A DNA stretch of 64,000 bases, taken from assembly GCA_020639195.1 (NCBI GenBank), contig JACKHB010000003.1:248001-312000 (forward strand), in the 5' to 3' direction. The number at the start of each line of letters is the position of its first letter. Within the stretch, counting starts at the first letter, position 1. The notes beneath the pieces are model-generated. The model searched no databases. It was not told the origin of the DNA and was given only the letters and a program-made list of their open reading frames with translations. The stretch is from Phycisphaeraceae bacterium. GTDB lineage: Bacteria > Planctomycetota > Phycisphaerae > Phycisphaerales > UBA1924. The position numbers were made by a program, and so were the translations under genes. Positions 7,068-13,716 of the stretch are shown piece by piece.

Positions 7068-7904
7068 ATGGCCGATTCGCCCGCCATCGACGCGATCGGG
7101 GTGACGTTCACGTACCCGGGCCAGTCGCGACCCGCCGTCGATCGCGTCTCGCTCCGCGTCGAGATCGGCGAGCGCCTGGGGATCCTCGGCCCCAACGGCG
7201 GCGGCAAGTCCACGCTGCTCAAGCTCGTCCTGGGCCTGCTCCGGCCCGACTCCGGATCGATCTCCATCCTCGGGCAGACCGCGCGCTCCGCGCGCGAGTC
7301 GGGCGTCGTCGGCTACGTGCCGCAGCGAATCGAAGCGCAGCTCTCCTTTCCCATCTCGGCGCGCCAGGCGGCATCGATGCCCGTGGCCCGGGCCGTTCCT
7401 CCTTGGAGGCCGCTGGCCCAGGAGGCGCGGGCGCGAGTGGACCGCTCGCTCGAACTCGTCGGCGCCTCGTCCTTCGCCGATCACCCCGTCGGCTCACTCT
7501 CGGGCGGGCAGCTCCAGCGCATCATGATCGCCCGGGCGATCGCCTGCGGCCCGCGCGTCCTGCTGCTCGATGAGCCCACCGTCGGCATCGACGTCGCCGG
7601 GCAGCAGCGTTTCTCCGACATGCTCAAGGGGCTGCACGAATCGCTCGGGCTGGCCATCGTCATCGTCAGCCACGACATCCGCGCCATCGCCGCGGGATGC
7701 GACCGCGTCGCCTGCCTCAACCGCACGCTGCACAGCCACACGGCCCCCCAGGGCCTCACGCCGCAGGTCCTCGCCGAGGTCTTCAGCCACGACCTCCGAG
7801 GCGCGTTCGGCGATGTCCACGTCGATGCGCACGCCGCGAGCGACTGCCACGATCCATCGCACCACCACCACGAGCACGCCCACCCGACGGAGCCGCCGGC
7901 GTGA
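7068..7904 (+). CDS. Metal ABC transporter ATP-binding protein (ZnuC-like)
   Basis: A 278-residue ATPase with Walker A GPNGGGKST, Q-loop VGYVPQR, signature LSGGQLQRI, Walker B VLLLDEPT and the switch His in VSHD. The C-terminus is unusually His-rich (DPSHHHHEHAHP), as in several zinc transporter ATPases. It drives uptake of the metal delivered by the upstream binding protein through the downstream permease. The ATG chosen follows a TAGACT box by 7 nt. An in-frame GTG at 7023, just after the upstream stop, would add 15 residues and is possible. Confidence 0.92.
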   Translation: MADSPAIDAIGVTFTYPGQSRPAVDRVSLRVEIGERLGILGPNGGGKSTLLKLVLGLLRPDSGSISILGQTARSARESGVVGYVPQRIEAQLSFPISARQAASMPVARAVPPWRPLAQEARARVDRSLELVGASSFADHPVGSLSGGQLQRIMIARAIACGPRVLLLDEPTVGIDVAGQQRFSDMLKGLHESLGLAIVIVSHDIRAIAAGCDRVACLNRTLHSHTAPQGLTPQVLAEVFSHDLRGAFGDVHVDAHAASDCHDPSHHHHEHAHPTEPPA

Positions 7905-8839
7905 AGACCATCCGCTACCTCACCGACCCCGCCCTCGCGCCGGTGTTCTGGCCGATCGTTCTCGCGGCCGTCGCCATCGCTCTCACCTGCGCCCTGCTCA
8001 GCCCCATCGTCGTCACCCGCCGACTCGCGTTCGTCGGGCAGGGTGTCAGCCACGCCGCGTTCGGCGGCGTCGGGCTCGCCTACGCCCTGGGCATCACCGG
8101 CGTCGGCGGCACACTCGCATCGGAACTCTCTCTGCTCGGCGTCGTGCTCGCCTTCTGTCTCATCGCCGCCCTGGTGATGGCCCGGCTCGGGCGCGATCGC
8201 GCGGGCGACGCCGACACGGCGATCGGCGTGGTGCTCGTCGCGGCGATGGCCGTCGGGTTCCTGCTGCTGCAGGTCGCCGGCGAGCGGGCCGTCGCGCTCG
8301 GCAGGCCCAAGCCGCCCAGCGTCGAGGCGGTGCTCTTCGGCTCGCTGACCAGCATCGGCCCCGTCGACGCCGCGATCGCGGGTGCGGTGCTGGCCGTCGT
8401 TCTCGTCGCGGCGTGGCTGTGGCGTCGGCCCGCGGTGTTCTGGGCGTTCGATGAGCCCGCGGCCGAGGCGTTCGGCCTGCGCGTGCACCTGATCCGAGAC
8501 GGGGTCATGCTGCTGCTGGCCCTGTCCATCGTCACGACCATGCGCCTGGCCGGCGTGATCCTCGCGACGGCGATGCTCGTGCTGCCCGGAGCGATCGCGC
8601 TGCGCCTGAGCCGGCGCCTGGGCCCGGTCATGGTGCTCAGCGTCGGCGCGGGCCTGGTCGGCACGCTCGCCGGCCTGGTCCTGAGTTTCGAGCAGGGCCT
8701 CCAGACCGGCCCGAGCATCGTGGGCGTGCTGATCGTGCTGCTCGTGGGCAGCGCGCTGAGCGCACGCCTCTCGCACGGGCGTGCGCTGGCCGCCGCCGGG
8801 CCGGGCGCGCCCACGACTCCGAGGGAGACCAACGCATGA
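7901..8839 (+). CDS. Metal ABC transporter permease (ZnuB-like)
   Basis: A 312-residue integral membrane protein with about eight or nine hydrophobic helices. It carries the family pattern SPIVVTRRLAFVGQGVSHAAFGGVGLA near the N-terminus and the late GVILATAMLVLPGAIA segment. The GTG start overlaps the ATPase stop by 4 nt (GTGA), indicating translational coupling. It forms the membrane channel of the importer. The substrate is probably Zn2+ or Mn2+, judged from the His-rich partners. Confidence 0.92.
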   Translation: MKTIRYLTDPALAPVFWPIVLAAVAIALTCALLSPIVVTRRLAFVGQGVSHAAFGGVGLAYALGITGVGGTLASELSLLGVVLAFCLIAALVMARLGRDRAGDADTAIGVVLVAAMAVGFLLLQVAGERAVALGRPKPPSVEAVLFGSLTSIGPVDAAIAGAVLAVVLVAAWLWRRPAVFWAFDEPAAEAFGLRVHLIRDGVMLLLALSIVTTMRLAGVILATAMLVLPGAIALRLSRRLGPVMVLSVGAGLVGTLAGLVLSFEQGLQTGPSIVGVLIVLLVGSALSARLSHGRALAAAGPGAPTTPRETNA

Positions 8840-9033
8840 AGATCGAGCCGCTGCTGGCCGAACTCAATCGCCTCCGGCAGGATCTGGATGAGGACCCCAC
8901 CGACATCGAGTGGCTCGCGCTCTACCACGCGTTCTGCTTCATCTCGTACAAGACGGGCGACTTCCAGAAGTACGTCGATGAGCAGGCATCCAAGGGCGCC
9001 TTCGACGCCTACCTCGACGCACGCGACGCCTGA
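8836..9033 (+). CDS. Small conserved-looking protein coupled to the metal transporter
   Basis: A 65-residue acidic and aromatic protein (WLALYHAFCFISYKTGDFQKYVDE) whose ATG overlaps the permease stop by 4 nt (ATGA). It has no signal peptide or membrane helix and appears mostly helical. Tight coupling argues that it is real and co-expressed with the importer. I do not recognise the family. It may be an accessory protein or simply the last gene of the operon. Confidence 0.7.
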   Translation: MKIEPLLAELNRLRQDLDEDPTDIEWLALYHAFCFISYKTGDFQKYVDEQASKGAFDAYLDARDA

Positions 9034-9036
9034 TCG

Positions 9037-9864
9037 CTACGGGCAGGCGCGCACGAATCGGTCCAGGAACGCGAAGAAGTCCTCGCTCCCGCGCCCCGGG
9101 GGCGCCGCGAGATCCGTGCACGGATCGCCAGTCGCGAACCCGTCGAGGAACGCGAAGAAGTCGTTGCCGTCCGACTGCCCGCCGCTGGCGTCCCAATCGC
9201 CGCACTGGCCGGGATCCACGCCGTCGCAGCCGCCCGCCTCGCCCGACCGCAGCGTGTAGTTGACACCCGTCTGCGCGCCGGCCGTGCCGGCCATCCGAAC
9301 CGGAAAGTGTGTGCCAGCGCCGAATCCTCCGCCGGGGTTCCACTGCCATGCGTTGTCGGCCGCGCCACCGCCGACGCCGGGCGCGCCGCCCTGCTGCATG
9401 AACAGCGCCTGTCCGTGCGACAGATAGTCCAGCCGCGCATGGAACACCAGGAACACGGACCCGCCCGCGGTCTGCCCATCGAACCGCGTCACGAAATCCG
9501 CGCCGTCGTAGAGCCCCGCGCCCGGCACACTCGCGCACACCTGCGCGCCCGTGTACGCCGCGGTCCCGGGAAGCCCGGTGCCGTTGTCCTCAAACACGCG
9601 GCATACCACGTCCGTCGCGCCTGCCGGGTCGATGGTGCCGATGCCCCGCGAGCGAAACTCGCCCAGAGGCGCGCTCGGCCACTGTGCGTCCTCAATGATC
9701 GCGACGTCGAACGCATCGAGCACAGGCTCAAAGTCCTGCCCGAGGCTGGCCCCCTGACCCCGCCCGTCGTACTCCAGTTGCGCGAGAATCCCCGGCTGCG
9801 CGATCGCGCCGGGGCAGGCCGCCCACACCACCAGCGCTACACCCCCAGCAGTTCTCGGCCTCAC
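9037..9864 (-). CDS. Secreted protein with GC-type dockerin-like C-terminus (paralog A)
   Basis: The GTG chosen gives a signal peptide (RPRTAGGVALVVWAACPGAIAQ) and a 275-residue product; longer reading upstream is not protein-like. The body has Gly/Asp-rich beta-sandwich character with motifs GQDFEPVLDAFDVAIIED and NAWQWNPGGGFGAGTHF. The C-terminus holds two Asp-Phe-Phe repeats (GNDFFAFLDGF and SEDFFAFLDRFVRACP), the dockerin-like tail common on exported proteins of Phycisphaerae. It is clearly paralogous to the protein at 11447-12349. Role unknown; export and surface attachment are inferred from the tail. Confidence 0.75.
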   Translation of the reverse strand: MRPRTAGGVALVVWAACPGAIAQPGILAQLEYDGRGQGASLGQDFEPVLDAFDVAIIEDAQWPSAPLGEFRSRGIGTIDPAGATDVVCRVFEDNGTGLPGTAAYTGAQVCASVPGAGLYDGADFVTRFDGQTAGGSVFLVFHARLDYLSHGQALFMQQGGAPGVGGGAADNAWQWNPGGGFGAGTHFPVRMAGTAGAQTGVNYTLRSGEAGGCDGVDPGQCGDWDASGGQSDGNDFFAFLDGFATGDPCTDLAAPPGRGSEDFFAFLDRFVRACP

Positions 9865-9951
9865 CGCCGGACCCTCCCGCGGACCATCCACACAGACTAC
9901 CGCCCAGAGCCCGTCCGGAGGCGCGAAACCCGCGCCGCCGACGGAACTTCG

Positions 9952-9984
9952 TTGTTGCGGCGGCGTACAGATTCTCGATAATGT
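9952..9984 (+). promoter_or_regulatory. Candidate promoter of the structured RNA
   Basis: TTGCGG and TAATGT are 18 nt apart (GATAAT at 16 nt is an alternative), about 170 bp upstream of the strong ribosome-binding site. The match is moderate and rests on consensus alone. Confidence 0.35.
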
Positions 9985-10157
9985 CCCCATCGCGTCACGA
10001 CGCCTGGCCCCCGGCCCGGAGAACCCGTGCCAGGCCCGGCGCACGAACGCGACGACCGATGCGACGCATCGGGCGGTGTGCCCCGGGTGACGGCCCGGGG
10101 AGAAGGAGTCCGGCGGCGGGGAGTGCAAACCCGTGCCGGCCGGAGTGGCCCTTGGCG

Positions 10158-10170
10158 AAGGAGGTGATCC
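10158..10170 (+). promoter_or_regulatory. Exceptionally strong Shine-Dalgarno sequence
   Basis: AAGGAGGTGATCC is the full complement of the usual 16S rRNA 3' end. GGAGG lies 7 nt before a GTG codon, near-ideal spacing. Most genes in this window have weak or no Shine-Dalgarno, which makes this site stand out. Confidence 0.75.
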
Positions 10171-10171
10171 A

Positions 10172-10210
10172 GTGAATCAGGACTCTTGCACGCAGGGGCT
10201 GTGCCGCTAG
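10172..10210 (+). CDS. Twelve-codon ORF behind the strong ribosome-binding site
   Basis: GTG-initiated peptide VNQDSCTQGLCR followed by TAG. It is supported only by the perfect ribosome-binding site and spacing; composition gives no further support at this length. The two Cys residues are spaced C-x4-C. The overlapping frame stays open for about 100 nt beyond (to 10273), so programmed frameshifting to a longer product cannot be excluded. Function unknown. Confidence 0.4.
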   Translation: MNQDSCTQGLCR

Positions 10211-10280
10211 AGCGGCAGCCGACGGGTCCGCCGTCAGGCGCAGCCCGCAAGGTCATCTCCTACGGACGATGACACAATCC

Positions 10281-10317
10281 GCCGCCGGTCCGGGTGTCCG
10301 GGCCGGCGGCTCTTCTT
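10281..10317 (+). terminator. Terminator-like hairpin after the structured RNA
   Basis: GCCGCCGG and CCGGCGGC form a perfect 8-bp stem around a 14-nt loop that can pair internally; the sequence continues TCTTCTTTG. It lies 37 nt before the next gene. Confidence 0.55.
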
Positions 10318-10353
10318 TGCGCGCCACTCCGCGCGGGCTCCAATGATCCCGCC

Positions 10354-11346
10354 ATGCCCGACGCCCCGACCATCGATGACCTGCGCGATGCCGTGCGCAT
10401 CGTCCGCGAGATCGCACACCGCACGCCCGTCATCACCTGCCGCGCGATCGACGACCTCGTTGGCGCATCGGTCCACCTCAAGTGTGAGAACCTCCAGCGG
10501 GTCGGCGCCTTCAAGATCCGGGGCGCCTTCAACGCCATGTCCCGACTGGGCGACGAGCAGCGCCGGCAAGGCGTCATCGCCTACTCCTCGGGCAACCACG
10601 CCCAGGCCGTCGCGCTCTCGGCGCGAACCCTTGACATCCCGGCCGTGATCGTCATGCCCTCCGATGCGCCGCGCGTCAAGATCCAGGCGACGCGGGGCTA
10701 CCTCGAAGCAACCCGAGGCGAGGTCGTCCTCTACGACCGCGCCACCCAGTCTCGCGAACAGGTCGCCCGGGAGATCGCCACCGCGCGGGGACTGACGCTC
10801 ATTCCGCCGTACGACCATCCCGACATCATCGCCGGGCAGGGCACCGTCGCGCTCGAACTGTTCGAAGAGACCGGCCCGCTCGACTGGCTCATGGTCCCCT
10901 GCGGCGGTGGGGGCCTGCTCTCGGGCTGTGCCATCGCGGCCAACGCGGTGTCCCCCGCCTGCAAGGTCGTGGGCGTCGAGCCCGACGCGGCCGACGACGC
11001 GGCCCGCACCTTCCGCACCGGCGCGCTCCAGAGCGTCCGCAACCCCGACACCATCGCCGATGGCGCGCGCACGCCGAGCCTGGGCGCGCACACCATGCCG
11101 ATCGTCTGCGCGCTGGCCCACGACGTGATCACCGTCAGCGATCGCGAGATCGTCGCCGCGATGCGGACGCTGATGGAGCGGGCCAAGCTCGTCGTGGAGC
11201 CGACGGGCGCGCTGGGCCTCGCCGGGGCGATCGGGCTGGCGCGCCAGGGCCGCCCCGGCATCGCCGGCTCGCGCATCGGCGTCGTCCTGAGCGGGGGCAA
11301 CCTCGAGCTGGAGCGGCTGGGCGAGTATCTCGCGCTGGAAGTCTGA
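10354..11346 (+). CDS. Threonine dehydratase-like PLP enzyme
   Basis: A 330-residue fold-type II PLP enzyme. The PLP lysine lies in FKIRGAFNAM (Lys about 52), the asparagine motif in SSGNHAQAVA, and the Gly-rich phosphate cup is PCGGGGLLSG. The C-terminal VVLSGGNLE motif is also typical. This matches catabolic-type threonine ammonia-lyases or serine racemase-like enzymes, which deaminate L-threonine or L-serine to 2-oxo acids. It lacks the C-terminal ACT-like regulatory domain of IlvA. The strict choice between threonine dehydratase and serine racemase cannot be made from sequence. It stands alone between divergent and convergent neighbours. Confidence 0.85.
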   Translation: MPDAPTIDDLRDAVRIVREIAHRTPVITCRAIDDLVGASVHLKCENLQRVGAFKIRGAFNAMSRLGDEQRRQGVIAYSSGNHAQAVALSARTLDIPAVIVMPSDAPRVKIQATRGYLEATRGEVVLYDRATQSREQVAREIATARGLTLIPPYDHPDIIAGQGTVALELFEETGPLDWLMVPCGGGGLLSGCAIAANAVSPACKVVGVEPDAADDAARTFRTGALQSVRNPDTIADGARTPSLGAHTMPIVCALAHDVITVSDREIVAAMRTLMERAKLVVEPTGALGLAGAIGLARQGRPGIAGSRIGVVLSGGNLELERLGEYLALEV

Positions 11347-11382
11347 ATCGGGCTTGCCCGGCACTCCCACAAAGTAAACGAC

Positions 11383-11404
11383 GGGCGAGCCAGAAGGCCC
11401 GCCC
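11383..11404 (-). terminator. Terminator-like hairpin between convergent genes
   Basis: GGGCGAGCC and GGCCCGCCC form a 9-bp stem with one mismatch around a 4-nt loop. On the minus strand it is followed by GTCGTTTACTTTG, so it fits best as the end of the dockerin-protein transcript. It may work in both directions. Confidence 0.5.
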
Positions 11405-11446
11405 GCCGCGTGTTGCCTGAATCAGGCGATCGTCAGATCGCTGGGA

Positions 11447-12349
11447 TTACGGGCAGGGAATAACGAAGAGGTCCAGGTACGCGAAGAAGTCCTCGCCGCC
11501 GAGGCCGGCCGGGGCCGCCAGGTCAGCGCAGGGGTCGCCGTTGGCGAAGCTGTCGAGGTAGGCGAAGAAGTCGGTGCCGTCGGCCTGGCCACCGGAATTG
11601 TCCCAGTCTCCGCAGCCGTTCGGATCGGGGCAGCCGCCGCCCTGCTCGCCGCAGAGGATGAAGTTGACGCCGATCGCGACGGTCGAGCCGCCGGAGGCGA
11701 ACACCTGGAAGTGCGTGCCCTGGCCGAACCCGCCACCCGGGTTCCACTGCCAGGCGTTGTTCGCGAGGCCGCCGCCATTGTCGTGCGCGCCGGCCTGCTG
11801 GAAGAAGTAGACCTGCCCGAACGTCGTGAAGTTCAGGGAGGCGTCCCACGTCACGAAGCCAGCGCCGCCCCCGGCCGCCTGACCGAGGAAGTTGGTGATG
11901 CAGTCGAGACCGTCATAGACGCCGTTGCCGGCGGCCGTCGCGGCCTGCTGCACGCCCGTGTAGGTGCCCTGGCCGGGGAAGCCCGAGCCATTGTCCGTCC
12001 ACAGCTCGGCATTCACGTCGGTGATGCCGAAGGGATTGCCGTTGCCGAAGCAGGTCGAACGGAACTCGGTCACGTTCGAGGCGGCAAAGTTCGTGTCCTC
12101 GAGAACCTCGGTGTCGTACGCATCGAACGCCGACTCGAAGTCCTGGCCGGCGCTGGCCCACGTGGCCACACCGTCATAGGTCAGAGACTCAACAACCGGT
12201 CCACGGGCGACCGAGGCGCCGCCGGCGACGCCCTGCGCGGACGCGACGGGACGAGCCGCAGCGCCGAGCTTCGACTTCAGGGTCTGGCCGTTCGCTGCGG
12301 CGGCGAGGCCGAGCGCGCAACCGGAAACCAACGCGATCTTCATCTTCAT
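11447..12349 (-). CDS. Secreted protein with GC-type dockerin-like C-terminus (paralog B)
   Basis: The product has 300 residues. The start ATG (MKMKIALVSGCALGLAAAANGQ, signal peptide) is preceded by AGGAG at good spacing. The body shares GQDFESAFDAYDTEVLED, NGSGFPGQGTYTG and NAWQWNPGGGFGQGTHFQV with paralog A. The tail has DGTDFFAYLDSF and GEDFFAYLDLFVIPCP, a dockerin-like anchor. Other conserved points are a C-rich GEQGGGCPDPNGCGDWD segment just before the tail. It is probably exported and attached at the surface. Molecular role unknown. The two paralogs flank the structured RNA and the threonine dehydratase-like gene. Confidence 0.8.
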   Translation of the reverse strand: MKMKIALVSGCALGLAAAANGQTLKSKLGAAARPVASAQGVAGGASVARGPVVESLTYDGVATWASAGQDFESAFDAYDTEVLEDTNFAASNVTEFRSTCFGNGNPFGITDVNAELWTDNGSGFPGQGTYTGVQQAATAAGNGVYDGLDCITNFLGQAAGGGAGFVTWDASLNFTTFGQVYFFQQAGAHDNGGGLANNAWQWNPGGGFGQGTHFQVFASGGSTVAIGVNFILCGEQGGGCPDPNGCGDWDNSGGQADGTDFFAYLDSFANGDPCADLAAPAGLGGEDFFAYLDLFVIPCP

Positions 12350-12693
12350 GTCTTCGCTCCTAAAAAAGCCTTCTCTCAGCACCCGACTGGGTGACCACGA
12401 CTCCCCCGGTACCGAGTGGTCACGCGCACCCTCCGGAACCGGTTACATGCCAAGAACGAATATACACCCCTATCGATCCCGCGCATAGCCCTTTTGGGGG
12501 TCCTGACGGATTTTTCCGCATCACCCGCGCATCTCGAAAGCGTTCTCGAACCAATCAAAATGCTATCATTCGGGCGATCCGTGCGCGAAACCCGCTTCGC
12601 TCACCCAGATTATCAGGATTCCCATATCCAGATTAAGCCCGCCACCCGCCAGCGATCCGCCGCCGATGCACTCGCCCGGTACAGTCCCGGCCC
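12350..12693. other. Intergenic region between divergent genes
   Basis: This 344-bp stretch has no convincing gene. It contains the Shine-Dalgarno of the leftward dockerin gene, an inverted repeat in its leader, an AT-rich patch around 12458-12475 that may hold its promoter, and a TACAGT box ending 8 nt before the rightward DMT-transporter ATG. GC content is lower than in the flanking genes. Confidence 0.6.
12391..12423. repeat. Inverted repeat in the leader of the dockerin gene
   Basis: GTGACCAC and GTGGTCAC are perfect 8-bp arms 17 nt apart, about 42-74 nt upstream of the ATG. It may be an operator or an mRNA hairpin. Confidence 0.5.
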
Positions 12694-13707
12694 ATGAGCC
12701 ACCCACCAGCCCATGATGGCCCGTCCGGCGGGCGGGCCTTGGGCGTCCTGACGGTCGTCATGACGCTGGTCGGCTGGTCGAGCGTGCCCCTCTTCCTCCG
12801 CCATTTCTCCCACTCGATCGACGCCTGGACCAGCAACGGCTGGCGATACGGTGCCGCGGCGGTCTTCTGGCTGCCCTGGCTGATCGTCGCGATGCGGGCC
12901 GGCCTCACGGCGGGCGTATTCCGCAGCGCGATGGTGCCCACGCTGTTCAACGCGGCGGGCCAGGCCGCCTTCACCAGCGCCCATTACCTCATCGATCCCG
13001 GCCTGCTCACGTTCGGCCTGCGCGTGCAGATCGTCTTCGTCATGGTCGGCGCCGCGGTCATGTTCCCCGCCGAGCGGCGGGTCGTCCGCTCAGGGTGGTT
13101 TGTCGCGGGGCTCGCCCTGCTGCTGGTCGGCACCGTTGCGACCATCATCACCGACGACCAGTTCGGGCAGCGCAACAACGCGCTGGGCGTGGGGCTCGCG
13201 ATGATCGCGGGCGTGTTCTTCGCGGCGTACGCGCTCTCGGTCAGGCGGTTCATGTCGCGCTACCCCGCCGTGCTGTCGTTCAGCGTGATCAGCCAGTTCA
13301 CCGCGGCGATCATGGTCGCGCTCATGCTCGTGCTGGGCGATCGCGCCGGGGCGACCGCGATCACGAGGCTGGACGGCGCCAACTTCGCGATGCTCATCGC
13401 GTCGGCCCTGATCGGCATCGCGCTGGGCCACGTCTTCTACTACCTGGCGATCCAGCGCCTTGGCGTGGCGGTGTCGTCGGGCGTCATCCAGCTCCAGCCG
13501 TTCCTCGTGGGCGTGGGCGCGGCGATCCTCCTCAACGAGCCGCTCCTGCCGGCGCAGTGGCTCGGCGGCACGTGCGCCGTGCTCGGGGCCGCGATCATTC
13601 TGTACGCCCAGGCCCGCCTGACCCGGCGCGGCCCGCGCGCATCGAGTTCGCCCAAGGCCGGTGGTTCGGCCGCGGAGCCTCCAGAGGTCCGCGAGGCCCG
13701 CGCGTAG
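12694..13707 (+). CDS. DMT-superfamily (EamA-type) transporter
   Basis: A 337-residue membrane protein with about ten hydrophobic helices arranged as two EamA repeats. Typical features include GWSSVPLFLRH in helix 1, the short loop before TNGWRYGAAAVFW, and the second-half LGHVFYYLAIQRLGVAVSSGVIQLQPFLVG segment. The C-terminus is a hydrophilic Ser/Pro/Glu tail. Members export or exchange small metabolites such as amino acids and nucleosides; the substrate cannot be predicted. The ATG lacks a Shine-Dalgarno and follows a TACAGT box by 8 nt. The gene ends 9 nt before the stop of the convergent pyrophosphatase gene. Confidence 0.85.
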   Translation: MSHPPAHDGPSGGRALGVLTVVMTLVGWSSVPLFLRHFSHSIDAWTSNGWRYGAAAVFWLPWLIVAMRAGLTAGVFRSAMVPTLFNAAGQAAFTSAHYLIDPGLLTFGLRVQIVFVMVGAAVMFPAERRVVRSGWFVAGLALLLVGTVATIITDDQFGQRNNALGVGLAMIAGVFFAAYALSVRRFMSRYPAVLSFSVISQFTAAIMVALMLVLGDRAGATAITRLDGANFAMLIASALIGIALGHVFYYLAIQRLGVAVSSGVIQLQPFLVGVGAAILLNEPLLPAQWLGGTCAVLGAAIILYAQARLTRRGPRASSSPKAGGSAAEPPEVREARA

Positions 13708-13716
13708 GACCGCCGC

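Larger units (their letters stand above)
9989..10318 (+). ncRNA. Candidate structured RNA or leader carrying a tiny ORF
   Basis: The stretch from 9865 to 10353 has no ordinary gene. Between a candidate promoter and a terminator-like hairpin it holds ordered structure: a perfect 7-bp hairpin (CCCCGGG, loop TGACGG, CCCGGGG at 10081-10100), then a second GC hairpin with CCGGC/GCCGG at its base (about 10110-10141), then a 13-nt complement of the 16S 3' end and a 12-codon ORF. I checked for hallmarks of RNase P RNA, SRP RNA and tmRNA and saw none. It may be a leader, a small mRNA or a regulatory RNA; the class is unknown. Confidence 0.4.

Noticed and set aside
10156..10172. Possible 16S rRNA 3' end on the minus strand
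   Set aside because: The match to the 16S 3' end stops after about 15 nt and no other rRNA sequence is present nearby; a strong Shine-Dalgarno explains it better.
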